From: Bog-793 sp963785415
GTDB taxonomy: Bacteria > Actinomycetota > Acidimicrobiia > Acidimicrobiales > Bog-793
Length of the DNA: 64,000 nt
Direction: 5' to 3'
NCBI GenBank assembly: GCA_963785415.1
Contig: CAWAVB010000001.1
Location: 1,116,001 to 1,180,000, forward strand
Below the pieces are notes generated by a model. The model searched no databases. It was not told the origin of the DNA and saw nothing but the letters and a program-made list of their open reading frames with translations. The translations under genes were made by a program, and so were the position numbers. Positions 7,590-15,062 of this stretch are shown here, one piece after another (the stretch's first letter is position 1; each line of letters begins with the position of its first letter).

Positions 7590-8807
7590 TTGCGGGGACA
7601 CCTCGAACCCCGGGGAAAGAACGTCTGGCGAGCCAAGGTCTACCTCGGTCGCGGCGACAACGGCTCAAAGCGTTACGTCACGAAGACCGTCCGAGGGACC
7701 AAACGCCACGCCGAAGGCGTCCTTGCCGAGCTCGTCGTCGAGGCGGGGGCGGGGACCCACGACGTCACCGGGGGAACCGTTCGCGAGCTAGCGGCTCGCT
7801 GGCTCGAGATGAGCCGGTCGAGCCTCTCGCCTACAACCGTGCGCGAGTACCAGCGACTGCTCGACACTCTCATCCTTCCCTGCTTCGGTTCGGTGCGGCT
7901 TCGCGCGCTCCGCCCGCAGTCGATCGATCGCTTCTACGCTGAGCTGCTCGACAACGGCGGACAACGCGGGCGGTCGCTCAGCCCTCGTTCAGTCAGTCAC
8001 GTTCACGCATTGTTACGCCACATCCTCAATCAAGGGGTGCGATGGGGATGGATCGCTTCAAACCCAGCCCTACGGACGTCTCCTCCGAGGGTTGGACGGC
8101 ACGAGATCCTGACCCCCGAGCCGAAGGAGATCCTCGCCCTGCTCCGAGAGGCCGAGCGAACCGATCCAGACCTCGCCCTCTTTGTAAGGCTCGCAGCGGT
8201 CACCGGCGCCCGCCGAGGAGAACTATGTGGATTGCGCTGGAGCGATATCGACCTGGTCGGCGGGATGCTTTCCATCACCCGCGCGGTAATCGGGATGCGG
8301 AACGACTCGCTCATGGTCAAGGACACCAAGACCCACGCAGGAAGACGTATTTCGCTCGATTCCGAGACCCTCGGAGTGCTCAGCATTCACCATGACCACT
8401 GTGTGCAACGCGCCGCAGCCGTTGAATCCTGCTTGTCGGACTCCGCGTTCGTCTTCAGCACCGAAGCCGACGGTTCGAGGCCCCGGCGCCCCGATGGAAT
8501 GTCGCTTGCCTTCATTCGACTGCGGCGCCGAGCCGGGATTAGGGAGCTCCCGTTGCACAGCCTTCGGCATTTCGCCGCCACTCGCATGCTCGACGCCGGC
8601 ATTCCCGTCCGTACTGTCGCGGGTCGCCTCGGTCACGCGAACGCGGCAACGACTTTGAACGTCTACTCACACTGGGTGGTCGCCTCGGACCAAGCGGCCG
8701 CCGTGGCGCTGGGAGATCTCTTACGCGACGACTGGGCGGATTCGGCCGGAGAGAGCGCGCGATCGCGCTCTGTTCGAGGCTGTTGCACGAACATTCCTGA
8801 CGCGTAG
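7590..8807 (+). CDS. int: Tyrosine recombinase (site-specific integrase)
   Basis: About 405 residues from TTG 7590, which has GGAGG 9 nt upstream and begins LRGHLEPRGKNVWRAKVYLG, the usual AP2-like arm-binding start of actinobacterial integrases. The frame is open back into the tRNA, but that part would encode att DNA. A SAM-like core-binding domain (about residues 65-160) precedes the catalytic domain with Arg in TGARRGELCGLRW, HSLRHFAATR, and the nucleophilic Tyr in TTLNVYSHW. It should integrate and excise the surrounding element at tRNA-Arg(CCT). The last codons are not native: an insertion sequence entered at 8777 and supplies the final residues and stop codon. All catalytic residues lie upstream of that point. 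Confidence 0.9.
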   Translation: MRGHLEPRGKNVWRAKVYLGRGDNGSKRYVTKTVRGTKRHAEGVLAELVVEAGAGTHDVTGGTVRELAARWLEMSRSSLSPTTVREYQRLLDTLILPCFGSVRLRALRPQSIDRFYAELLDNGGQRGRSLSPRSVSHVHALLRHILNQGVRWGWIASNPALRTSPPRVGRHEILTPEPKEILALLREAERTDPDLALFVRLAAVTGARRGELCGLRWSDIDLVGGMLSITRAVIGMRNDSLMVKDTKTHAGRRISLDSETLGVLSIHHDHCVQRAAAVESCLSDSAFVFSTEADGSRPRRPDGMSLAFIRLRRRAGIRELPLHSLRHFAATRMLDAGIPVRTVAGRLGHANAATTLNVYSHWVVASDQAAAVALGDLLRDDWADSAGESARSRSVRGCCTNIPDA

Positions 8808-10389
8808 AGCGCGCGTCGTCGACACGGTTTACCCGATGTTGTTGAAACCTGTTCGCCGAGAGCTACCCGGCACACCAACTCAACGTCGGATCAAGCTTCC
8901 GGAGCTTCAAGAGGTTGTGCGCGGCACAGATCAGTCGCCATTCGCTGTGCACTGCCCGAAGCCCGCGGCGGCTGAACTGTCGATAGCCGAGGTTCGCCTT
9001 CACGTTGCCGAAGACGGGCTCGATGATCTGCTTTCGCTTGGCGAACTTCGCCGCACCCTCGTCGGAGGCGAGCTTCTCATCCATCGCGACGCGCACGGCT
9101 CGGTGGTCTGGAAGCAAGCCCCGATGGACCTTGAGCAGGTCTCCCGCCCGCGACTCACTGATGCCGAGCTCGTCGCCGGCCGCCTTCTTGGTCAACTCGC
9201 CTCGGTCGAGGCGCTCGATCACCACTTGTCGCGCGGGGATGCGGGGATCGGTCGGATCGATGACGCCCGAGGTAGGTGCGAGCGTCGCGATGAGCACTTC
9301 TGAATCGGTCTCGGTGAGGGCGTTCTTGGTCGAGTAGTAGCCGGCGTCGGCGAGGTACGTGCCGACCGGTGTGTCGTGACCGGCCACCTCGAGGTTCTTG
9401 GTCACCTGGGCGACGAGCGGGATGAACTGGTGGTAGTCGTTCGAGTCCTTGGTCACTTCGGCGGCGACGATCACCTGGTCGGTGGTCGCCGCAGCCTGGG
9501 CGTTGAAGCCCTGGAAGTACCGGCGTGCCCCCCATCCAGACGTCGACATCGTCCGCGAGTCGGGGTCGGTTGTGTTGGGTATTCGCTTCTTGGTCCGGCG
9601 GCTACCCGGCTCCGGTCGTGACCCGGGCAGCCGGCCGTGCGTCGCAACGGCGCGGGCCTCTCTCGCCGCCAGACGTGCCCAGTAGTCGCCTTCTCCCTCG
9701 TTGAGCTGGCGGAGTGCCTCGGCGACGCGGGCCCGGCGGCCCCTTCGGTCGGACCATTCGGCGGGAAGCTCGTCACCGCGCCGATCCCCGAAGAGCTGGT
9801 CTTCTTCCTGGTCGGTCCGTTCGGCCTCGGCGAGGATCTCCCTGACGAGCTGGTGCCGGGTCCGGTTGGCGTGACTGGAGGCGTTGGCGGCGATCTTCGT
9901 CCCGTCGATCGCGACGAGCCCCGAGTCGACGATCCCGGCCTTGACGCACAGGCCGAGGACCTGGGTGAACAGCTCGGCGATTGCTTCTTCGTGACGGCGC
10001 CGGAAGCGGGCGATCGTCGCGTGGTCGGGCGTCTGGTTGGCGGCGAGCACCCGGTAGGCGACGTCTTCGGTGAGGCGGCGCTCGATCCGCCGGCTCGATC
10101 TCTCGCCGGTGCAGTAGGCGTAGACGAGGACGGCGAGCATGAGCCCCGGGTGGTAGCTCGCCCCACCACGGCCGTCTTCTCGCTGCGAGGCGTAGAACGC
10201 GGAGAGGTCGAGCTCGCCGACGACATCGAGCACGAACCAGGCGAGGTGCCCGTCGGGCAGCCAGTCCGCGACCGACGGTGGCATGAGGTAGAGCTGATCG
10301 CGTTCGACTTCTCGAAGATTCACCATGGGCCAATCGTCCCGCGCGGCGCGAAACGCGGGTGGGATGGTCAGGTATTCGTGCGACAGCCT
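8777..10389. mobile_element. IS1182-family insertion sequence, complete
   Basis: The ends are imperfect inverted repeats: AGGCTGTTGCACGAACATTC at the left and, read inward from the right, AGGCTGTCGCACGAATACC, identical at 14 of the first 15 positions. A 7-bp duplication CTGTTCG flanks the element (8770-8776 and 10390-10396). Length is 1613 bp with one transposase gene on the minus strand. Removing it with one target copy restores an integrase frame that ends TPFEIPS then TAA at 10419-10421, which supports these boundaries. Confidence 0.85.
8863..10326 (-). CDS. IS1182-family DDE transposase
   Basis: A 487-residue transposase with the family layout: N-terminal LYLMPPSVADWLPDGHLAWF, then YHPGLMLAVLVYAYCTGERS, and the first catalytic Asp region GLVAIDGTKIAANAS. 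A variable insert follows, then the second Asp in YLADAGYYSTKNA and the glutamate in KQIIEPVFGNVKANLGYRQF. It catalyses transposition of the surrounding IS. ATG 10326 (MVNLREVERDQLYLMPP) is preferred over upstream codons because similarity begins there. It appears intact, so the element may be active. Confidence 0.9.
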   Translation of the reverse strand: MVNLREVERDQLYLMPPSVADWLPDGHLAWFVLDVVGELDLSAFYASQREDGRGGASYHPGLMLAVLVYAYCTGERSSRRIERRLTEDVAYRVLAANQTPDHATIARFRRRHEEAIAELFTQVLGLCVKAGIVDSGLVAIDGTKIAANASSHANRTRHQLVREILAEAERTDQEEDQLFGDRRGDELPAEWSDRRGRRARVAEALRQLNEGEGDYWARLAAREARAVATHGRLPGSRPEPGSRRTKKRIPNTTDPDSRTMSTSGWGARRYFQGFNAQAAATTDQVIVAAEVTKDSNDYHQFIPLVAQVTKNLEVAGHDTPVGTYLADAGYYSTKNALTETDSEVLIATLAPTSGVIDPTDPRIPARQVVIERLDRGELTKKAAGDELGISESRAGDLLKVHRGLLPDHRAVRVAMDEKLASDEGAAKFAKRKQIIEPVFGNVKANLGYRQFSRRGLRAVHSEWRLICAAHNLLKLRKLDPTLSWCAG

Positions 10390-10545
10390 CTGTTCGCACT
10401 CCCTTTGAAATCCCTTCGTAACAAGGATGTGCATCGCAGGTGGTCAGGGCGACATCGCCGGGCACCCGGTTCAGCCACAAGAAACGGGACAATCCACCCG
10501 TCTACGACCACGCCGTAGTGCTCAAACGGCCAGACGAACTCGACC

Positions 10546-11154
10546 TTACCCATCGGTCGTCCTAGCTGGGACACGTGGCGGAGGGGCGAGATCAAACGTT
10601 GCTCGCGTGATCTCGTAGTACTTGCCACGTTTTCTGGAGCCGTACCACCACACATCGTAAACGCCTGGGACTGTCTTTTCCCAAAGCGCAAGAACCGATG
10701 AGTCACCGTGACCTATCAGCATTCGCGGAGGGGCAAGCGAATCAGAAAGGAGACAAGTCTCCCCGTCGGGCGCTCGGATGAGACATTCCATAAGTCCGTG
10801 CTCGGTGAATGAGACAGGCATGGCGTCTGGCTTTCGCACAAGCCAAAAAACAACCGCATTTCCAGACATACCAGCTGTGGCTAACCAGTTGTCGTGGGAG
10901 CGCCCAGAGTGCCGATAGACCCAGAGATTCCAGACCCAGCAAACTAGGAACACAAAGATCAGCGCAATCACGGCACTCATGACGCCATTCTCAAACCGCT
11001 CGCCCCAGGTGTTGCGAGCCGGAAGCGTAAAGAACGCTCCGACGAGCGCGAATCCAAAGGCCGTCATTGCAAGCCCCGGCGCGGCCGTAATGGAATCTTC
11101 GGCACGCAGCCACGCTCGTCGTACCACTCGGAACCTGGGAATAGTCCGGGCCAC
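10546..11154 (-). CDS. Two-TM membrane protein of unknown function
   Basis: A 202-residue protein that I do not recognise. After a basic N-terminus it has two hydrophobic segments, about residues 27-45 (GLAMTAFGFALVGAFFTL) and 58-79 (VMSAVIALIFVFLVCWVWNLW), then a soluble domain of about 120 residues rich in Trp and aromatic residues (YDVWWYGSRKRGKYYEI). GTG 11154 is the start used. The gene lies inside the integrative element; its base composition is less GC-biased than the chromosomal genes, in keeping with transfer. It overlaps the 3' end of the next upstream small gene by about 90 bp in another frame. Confidence 0.55.
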   Translation of the reverse strand: MARTIPRFRVVRRAWLRAEDSITAAPGLAMTAFGFALVGAFFTLPARNTWGERFENGVMSAVIALIFVFLVCWVWNLWVYRHSGRSHDNWLATAGMSGNAVVFWLVRKPDAMPVSFTEHGLMECLIRAPDGETCLLSDSLAPPRMLIGHGDSSVLALWEKTVPGVYDVWWYGSRKRGKYYEITRATFDLAPPPRVPARTTDG

Positions 11155-11399
11155 TTCCCTACGGTAGGACGGTTGGGCCGCTTGAGTTGGCCCGTTTTGT
11201 CAGCGCACACATCACCCCCAAGGAGTTCGCTGAGGTGCGACACCGCCCAGGAGTCGCTTCGCACAAGATGAACGTTGCCGTTGCCGTTGCCGATGCCGTT
11301 GCCGAGGAGGATGACCGGACATCCGGCCGTTGCCAAGGCCCCCTGAGCTCCGCCTAGCGTCGTCAAAGCGATGGCAGATGCGATTACGAAGCCACGCAC
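11064..11399 (-). CDS. Small secreted protein of unknown function
   Basis: From GTG 11399 the product is 111 residues with a signal-peptide-like start (RGFVIASAIALTTLGGAQGALA), followed by a Gly-Asn repeat (GNGIGNGNGNV) and a short cysteine-bearing domain ending KIPLRPRRGLQ. The DNA of the Gly-Asn stretch is a GTTGCC tandem run near 11274-11304. It overlaps the following gene by 91 bp, which is long for a real pair, and the ribosome site is weak, so it may be chance coding or a decayed gene. Confidence 0.35.
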   Translation of the reverse strand: MRGFVIASAIALTTLGGAQGALATAGCPVILLGNGIGNGNGNVHLVRSDSWAVSHLSELLGGDVCADKTGQLKRPNRPTVGKWPGLFPGSEWYDERGCVPKIPLRPRRGLQ

Positions 11400-11758
11400 C
11401 CACGGACCATCGCATCGGGTCGTTAAACGCGCTCGGCAGCGGGAGGTTCCGCCCAGAGGGCGGTACCTCCAAGGGTGTCTAACCCGGACTCGTTCGTTTG
11501 GGGCATCGAGAGTGGGGCAAGAAACGCGAGCTTCCTTGGAGCCGAAGCCACCCTGAGAGTCGAGAGCCAAAAGGGGAGAAGAGGGACCGCAAGGAGCAGC
11601 GTGGAATTGAGCGATGCGGCAGAACGGCTAGATCGATGAGCGGGTCGATAGCAGGCGGAACGTTGACGCGTTCACTCACCTTCTCGTCCTCGGCAACAAA
11701 CTGGACGCCCCTCATGGTGTCCCCGGATGTGTCCCCAGACGGACCCCTACCGCCTTCT
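11400..11758. other. Non-coding interval inside the element
   Basis: About 360 bp without a convincing gene. Short frames exist on both strands but lack ribosome sites and family features. It separates two minus-strand secreted-protein genes and may hold the promoter of the downstream one. Confidence 0.4.
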
Positions 11759-12142
11759 CTAGATCACATCGCACGTCACGTCGACCGACGTGATCACAGA
11801 GTGAACGCGCACGCGAATGTGATGCGAGGCACGGCACTCCCCCCCTGTGGACGGGAAGCCGGTGACCTCGTAGGTCCCCGCTGGAACGGTCGCGCGGTAG
11901 TAGCCCTTAGATGTCGTCGGAAAGCGAAATGCGCGACCTGTCGAGAGCAGCGTGAAGACGACCTTGCCGGGAAGACCTCGGGGTGGAAGGGTCGCCGGTC
12001 CTCCAACCTGCTCGAGACGCCCCGTTATCGTGCCGGAATTACCGGGGGCTTTGCTTGCCAAAGCGGGTGTGACTGTCACCGCCAAGACCACGCCGGCTAG
12101 CAGGAGCGTCCCGAGGAGGGTGACGAACTTCTTTGCCATCAT
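11759..12142 (-). CDS. Secreted protein with a carboxypeptidase-regulatory-like (transthyretin-like) fold
   Basis: About 127 residues from ATG 12142 (MMAKKFVTLLG). The N-terminus is a clear signal peptide ending near TPALASKAPG. The remainder, with GTITGRLEQVGGP, KVVFTLLSTGRAF, YYRATVPAGTYEVTGFPS and a closing Cys-Asp-Val-Ile, follows the beta-sandwich pattern of CarboxypepD-regulatory-like or prealbumin-like domains, where GxY and PAGTYxVTG motifs recur. Two cysteines may form a disulfide outside the cell. Role unknown; probably an accessory cell-surface protein carried by the element. Confidence 0.65.
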   Translation of the reverse strand: MMAKKFVTLLGTLLLAGVVLAVTVTPALASKAPGNSGTITGRLEQVGGPATLPPRGLPGKVVFTLLSTGRAFRFPTTSKGYYRATVPAGTYEVTGFPSTGGECRASHHIRVRVHSVITSVDVTCDVI

Positions 12143-12187
12143 ACGGACCCCCGATATTTCCCTGAAGTCCGACGAACTCTGCCTCAA

Positions 12188-12517
12188 GTCTTCCCAAAGA
12201 GTCAGACTACCGGAGTCCGGTCATCCTCGTAGATCACGCGCACCAATCTCAGATCGTCTCGACGATCGCCATCGGTCCTACGACGAGAAAACACAGCCGC
12301 GCGGTTGACACGGCTCCGCTCCTTCAGACATGCCGTACTGGGCGGCCGCGACGACTGAACGACTGCATCGAATGCTGACCTTGGATGGACCGGTCGGGAA
12401 TCTCTTGGGAATCTACGGAGCGACATTCGCTTGTGCTGAACGGACTGCGTGGACGGCCACTCCCACAAGGGCCAGTTCAACGGACTGGACCCGCTTAGGT
12501 GGACCTTCTCGGCCCGA
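12188..12517. other. Right end of the element, no gene
   Basis: About 330 bp between the secreted-protein gene and the right att repeat. The only feature I can support is the pair of GGGAATC motifs at 12396-12414. Open frames here read through att DNA and are not credible genes. Confidence 0.5.
12396..12414. promoter_or_regulatory. Candidate integrase arm-type sites, right end
   Basis: GGGAATCT at 12396-12403 and TTGGGAATCT at 12405-12414 match the left-end cluster in sequence, order and orientation. They lie about 100 bp inside the right att repeat. Interpreted as integrase or excisionase arm sites. Confidence 0.5.
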
Positions 12518-12564
12518 TTCCTAAACCGCGTGTCGCAGGTTCGAGTCCTGCCGGGGGCGCCTCT
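12518..12564 (+). repeat. attR, 47-bp direct repeat
   Basis: Exact copy of 7422-7468. It contains only the 3' part of tRNA-Arg from the anticodon loop onward, so it is not a functional tRNA. Confidence 0.92.
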
Positions 12565-12576
12565 CGCGTCCTCGAG

Positions 12577-12645
12577 GTGCCGCACTGCCGCACCGACCCG
12601 GTGATCGGGGGCGGTTAGCCCCCATACCCTCCTCGCGCCGTGGCA
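12577..12645 (+). repeat. Dispersed repeat, copy 1 (5' half clear)
   Basis: GTGCCGCACTGCCGCACC then GACCCGGTGAT matches the 5' hairpin half of the repeat family seen at 13041, 17778, 18501 and 20109. The downstream TTATGG-type box is not convincing here. It lies 12 bp outside the right att repeat. Confidence 0.5.
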
Positions 12646-12719
12646 GGCCCCGCCAGGCAAGCACAAACAGATTCTCGGAGAATTAGTCTGCGCACCACCA
12701 TCTAGGAAAGGTCGTCGAC

Positions 12720-13031
12720 ATGTGGGCACAAATGATCACGACGCGCTTGAAGCCAGGCAGGGAAAACGACCTACCGAAGCTGGTCGCCCAGTTGCGGGCA
12801 GCTGAACAGCCGGGTTCGGGTCTCGTGCACTCGACAGCAACCCGAGACTCGAAGGATCCGAGCCGAGTGATCATGTTCGTTGTCTTCGAAAGCGAAGAGA
12901 AAGCCCGGGAGCGCGAGAGCGACTCCCGCCGTCAGGAGGAACTTCAGGCCGCTAGGGCGACCATGATGGAGATCTTCGAAGGTGCTCCGGAGTTCACCGA
13001 CCTGACGGTCGTTGACGACTGGGCGTTGTAA
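12720..13031 (+). CDS. ABM-fold (antibiotic biosynthesis monooxygenase-like) small protein
   Basis: A 103-residue ferredoxin-like alpha/beta barrel protein. The pattern MWAQMITTRLKPGREND, then GSGLVHSTATRDSKDPSRVIMFVVFESEEKARE, is the usual ABM/Dabb-type order in which a small dimeric protein binds a hydrophobic or haem-like ligand. Real monooxygenase activity is known for only some members. ATG 12720 has AAAGG 8 nt upstream. It is the first gene beyond the integrative element and is followed 10 bp later by a dispersed repeat copy. Confidence 0.7.
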   Translation: MWAQMITTRLKPGRENDLPKLVAQLRAAEQPGSGLVHSTATRDSKDPSRVIMFVVFESEEKARERESDSRRQEELQAARATMMEIFEGAPEFTDLTVVDDWAL

Positions 13032-13040
13032 ACGGTAATC

Positions 13041-13108
13041 GCTTGTCCCACGGACCCGGCGATGGGTGGCGCGCGAAACGTCAAGTGCTGCCGCGCATTA
13101 TGGGGCAC
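13041..13108 (+). repeat. Dispersed repeat, copy 2
   Basis: The segment TCCCACGGACCCGGCGATGG aligns with the hairpin half, and GCATTATGGGGCAC follows with its ATTATGG box starting 34 nt after the CCCGGCGAT core. It begins 9 bp after the stop codon of the ABM gene. Confidence 0.65.
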
Positions 13109-13303
13109 GTAGTGCACAACAGATCTGTCGATCTAGCTCTGCAGACGAACCGAATAGGGCTGAGATTCGGCATGATGTCTTGTTCGCACGTTGACACGCG
13201 AAATCGGCCGGCACGTTGCGCGCTGGTCGTAAGGCCCCGGAGTTCCAGCCAGGCTCCGATCTTGTGCGCCGCCGGATTCAGTTCCCCGGCGGAGGGCAAC
13301 AGG

Positions 13304-14092
13304 TCAGTGGAGGTCGAGGCGCTCGAAGGCTGCGATGGTCACACCTGCGAGAGCGACGCCCGTCACTACCAGCACCGCCAGCTCACCCACGCTGAGGCCA
13401 GCGGTCAACTGCTTATTGCCGACCGACCAATAAAAGAGCGAGGCGAACCTCGCGGGGCGGATCCAGGCGACAACCGGGGCCAACGAACTCACGAGATAGG
13501 AGGCGGCTGCGATGGCTGATGCCACCCCGATAGCGTTCCCACGACGACCCGTGGCCGCCCCGACCGCCATGGCGACCAGCCCGAAGTCGATGCCGAGGAG
13601 CAGTACCCCGAGCGACGTGCCCCACAGATCGAGCGCGCTCACGGCGATGCCGAAGAAATGCCCGAGGGCGATGACCGCCGTCACGACCGCGACGATTAGT
13701 GCCGCTTGAATGCCCATCGCCACGACCTTCTCGACGGCGATACGGTGACGGCGAATCGGCAGCGCCGCGACCATGGCGAGCGTGCCTTCCTCGTCTTGAC
13801 CGGCGAGGCACGCCGCGCCGTAGCCGATCGTGGCGAGCAGGACGAGCAGCGGGAAGAGGTTGGCGTAGAGGTTGACGTTGAGCCAGCCCGATGGGGAGAT
13901 GAGCGAGCCCGTAGCGCCGAACAGCGCCGCCACTGTCGGGGCGTCCTTGGTGAACTTGTCGAGGCCGGTCGTGTGTTCGAACGTGGGATACAGGGCGACG
14001 ATCGCCAGGGCGTAGAGCCCCATGCCGAGCGTGTAGCCAAGGATCGCGCGGCGCCGACCGACCAGGTCGAGCCGCGATATGTCAGTCCACAT
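13304..14092 (-). CDS. ABC-2 type transporter permease
   Basis: A 262-residue membrane protein with about six hydrophobic segments (LGYTLGMGLYALAIVALYP, LFPLLVLLATIGYGAACLAG, AALIVAVVTAVIALG and others) and the cytosolic EEGTLAMVAALPIRRHRI stretch that ABC-2 permeases place against the ATPase. It would form the membrane channel of the exporter whose ATPase is encoded just upstream; the start codon overlaps the ATPase gene by 11 bp, implying translational coupling. The substrate is unknown: drug, lipid or peptide export are all possible. Confidence 0.85.
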   Translation of the reverse strand: MWTDISRLDLVGRRRAILGYTLGMGLYALAIVALYPTFEHTTGLDKFTKDAPTVAALFGATGSLISPSGWLNVNLYANLFPLLVLLATIGYGAACLAGQDEEGTLAMVAALPIRRHRIAVEKVVAMGIQAALIVAVVTAVIALGHFFGIAVSALDLWGTSLGVLLLGIDFGLVAMAVGAATGRRGNAIGVASAIAAASYLVSSLAPVVAWIRPARFASLFYWSVGNKQLTAGLSVGELAVLVVTGVALAGVTIAAFERLDLH

Positions 14093-15014
14093 CGGAGGCC
14101 GTCATTACGGTGTTGGTCCGGTAGAAGTCCAGAAAGAGCTCGTCGAGCTCGGCATGGCGCGACACCAGCTCAACGGGGTCGAGGTCGGCGATGATACGCA
14201 ACGCCGGGGCAATCGCCCCCGTGATCTCCAGCACGACGTGCGGACCCTGCGAAGAGACAACCCGTACTCCATCGACCTGAAACCGGTGGGGGTCGACCGG
14301 GAGCTTGAAGACCACTTCGATGGTCTGGGGGGCACGTTTGCGCAGCCCCGCGACCGTGTCGGTGAGGACGAGACGGCCCTCTTTGATGATGCCGACCCGG
14401 TCAGCCACCCGCTGGACCTCGTCGAGCTCGTGCGAGGACAGGAACACTGTGCGACCGGTCGCCGTGGTCTCGCGCAACAGTTGTTCGAACTCGTGCTTCA
14501 CGAGAGGATCGAGCCCAGAGGTGGGCTCGTCGAGGATGAGCACGTCGGGCTCGTGCATGAAAGCGAGGACGATTCCCACCTTCTGGCGGTTGCCCGTCGA
14601 CAGGTCCTTTGCCCGCCTGTCGAGCGGTAAAGAGAAACGCTCCGATAGCTCTTCGGCCATCCTCGTGCCATCCAGGCCACGAACGCGGGCGAACCAATTG
14701 ATGTGGCCGCGTGCCGTCAGGCGACCGAACAGGGCAAGGTCTCCTGGCAGATATCCCACGCGGCGGTGGACGGCAACGCTGTCGATGTGTGCGTCTAGGC
14801 CGAGGACACGGGCCGTTCCCGCGGTCGGACGGTAGAGATCGAGGAGGGACCGGATGGTGGTGGTCTTCCCCGCTCCGTTTGGTCCGAGGAATCCGAAAAT
14901 CTCGCCGGGCTCAACACGGACATCGAGCTGTTCGATTCCCCGGACGGACCCGAACAACTTGGTCAGGCCGACGGTCTCGATGGCGGCAGTAATCCCCGCG
15001 GCCTCGGTGGTCAC
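14082..15014 (-). CDS. ABC transporter ATP-binding protein (drug/lipid exporter type)
   Basis: A 310-residue ABC ATPase from GTG 15014. Walker A is GPNGAGKTTTI, the Q-loop lies near YLPGDLALF, the signature is LSTGNRQKVG (a variant of LSGGQ), Walker B is VLILDEPTSGLD, and the switch His is in LSSHELDEV. A C-terminal regulatory region of about 80 residues is typical of DrrA/CcmA-like exporters. It pairs with the downstream permease in a two-gene operon. Confidence 0.9.
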   Translation of the reverse strand: MTTEAAGITAAIETVGLTKLFGSVRGIEQLDVRVEPGEIFGFLGPNGAGKTTTIRSLLDLYRPTAGTARVLGLDAHIDSVAVHRRVGYLPGDLALFGRLTARGHINWFARVRGLDGTRMAEELSERFSLPLDRRAKDLSTGNRQKVGIVLAFMHEPDVLILDEPTSGLDPLVKHEFEQLLRETTATGRTVFLSSHELDEVQRVADRVGIIKEGRLVLTDTVAGLRKRAPQTIEVVFKLPVDPHRFQVDGVRVVSSQGPHVVLEITGAIAPALRIIADLDPVELVSRHAELDELFLDFYRTNTVMTASDVD

Positions 15015-15036
15015 GCTCCCAATTGTGGTCCAACAG

Positions 15037-15062
15037 CTCCTGCCGCGGCGCCGATCCGGCAG
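15037..15062 (+). repeat. Possible left half of an IS110-split repeat copy
   Basis: CTGCCG (15040-15045) and CGGCAG (15057-15062) form the same hairpin arms as in the repeat copy at 18511-18530. It lies upstream of the IS110 transposase; the matching 3' half begins at 16404. The loop sequence differs, so the match could be chance. Confidence 0.35.

Larger units (their letters stand above)
7422..12564. mobile_element. tRNA-Arg integrative element, about 5.1 kb
   Basis: The element is delimited by a perfect 47-bp direct repeat, 7422-7468 inside and just beyond the tRNA-Arg gene and 12518-12564. It carries a tyrosine integrase immediately next to the tRNA, an IS1182-type insertion, and three small minus-strand genes for membrane or secreted proteins of unknown function. 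No replication, conjugation or capsid gene is visible, so it looks like a minimal or eroded genomic island, perhaps a satellite mobilised by other elements. The integrase gene sits at the tRNA end, the usual arrangement. Loss would leave one repeat and an intact tRNA. Confidence 0.85.

Noticed and set aside
7151..7636. Minus-strand reading frame across the tRNA-Arg, containing GRTRTCDTRFRKPLLCPL
   Set aside because: This is the well-known artefact of translating a tRNA gene backwards. The similar frame at 12202-12729 comes from the att copy.
11498..12100. 200-codon plus-strand frame inside the element
   Set aside because: It lies antisense to the secreted-protein gene with a clear signal peptide, and has no supporting features itself.
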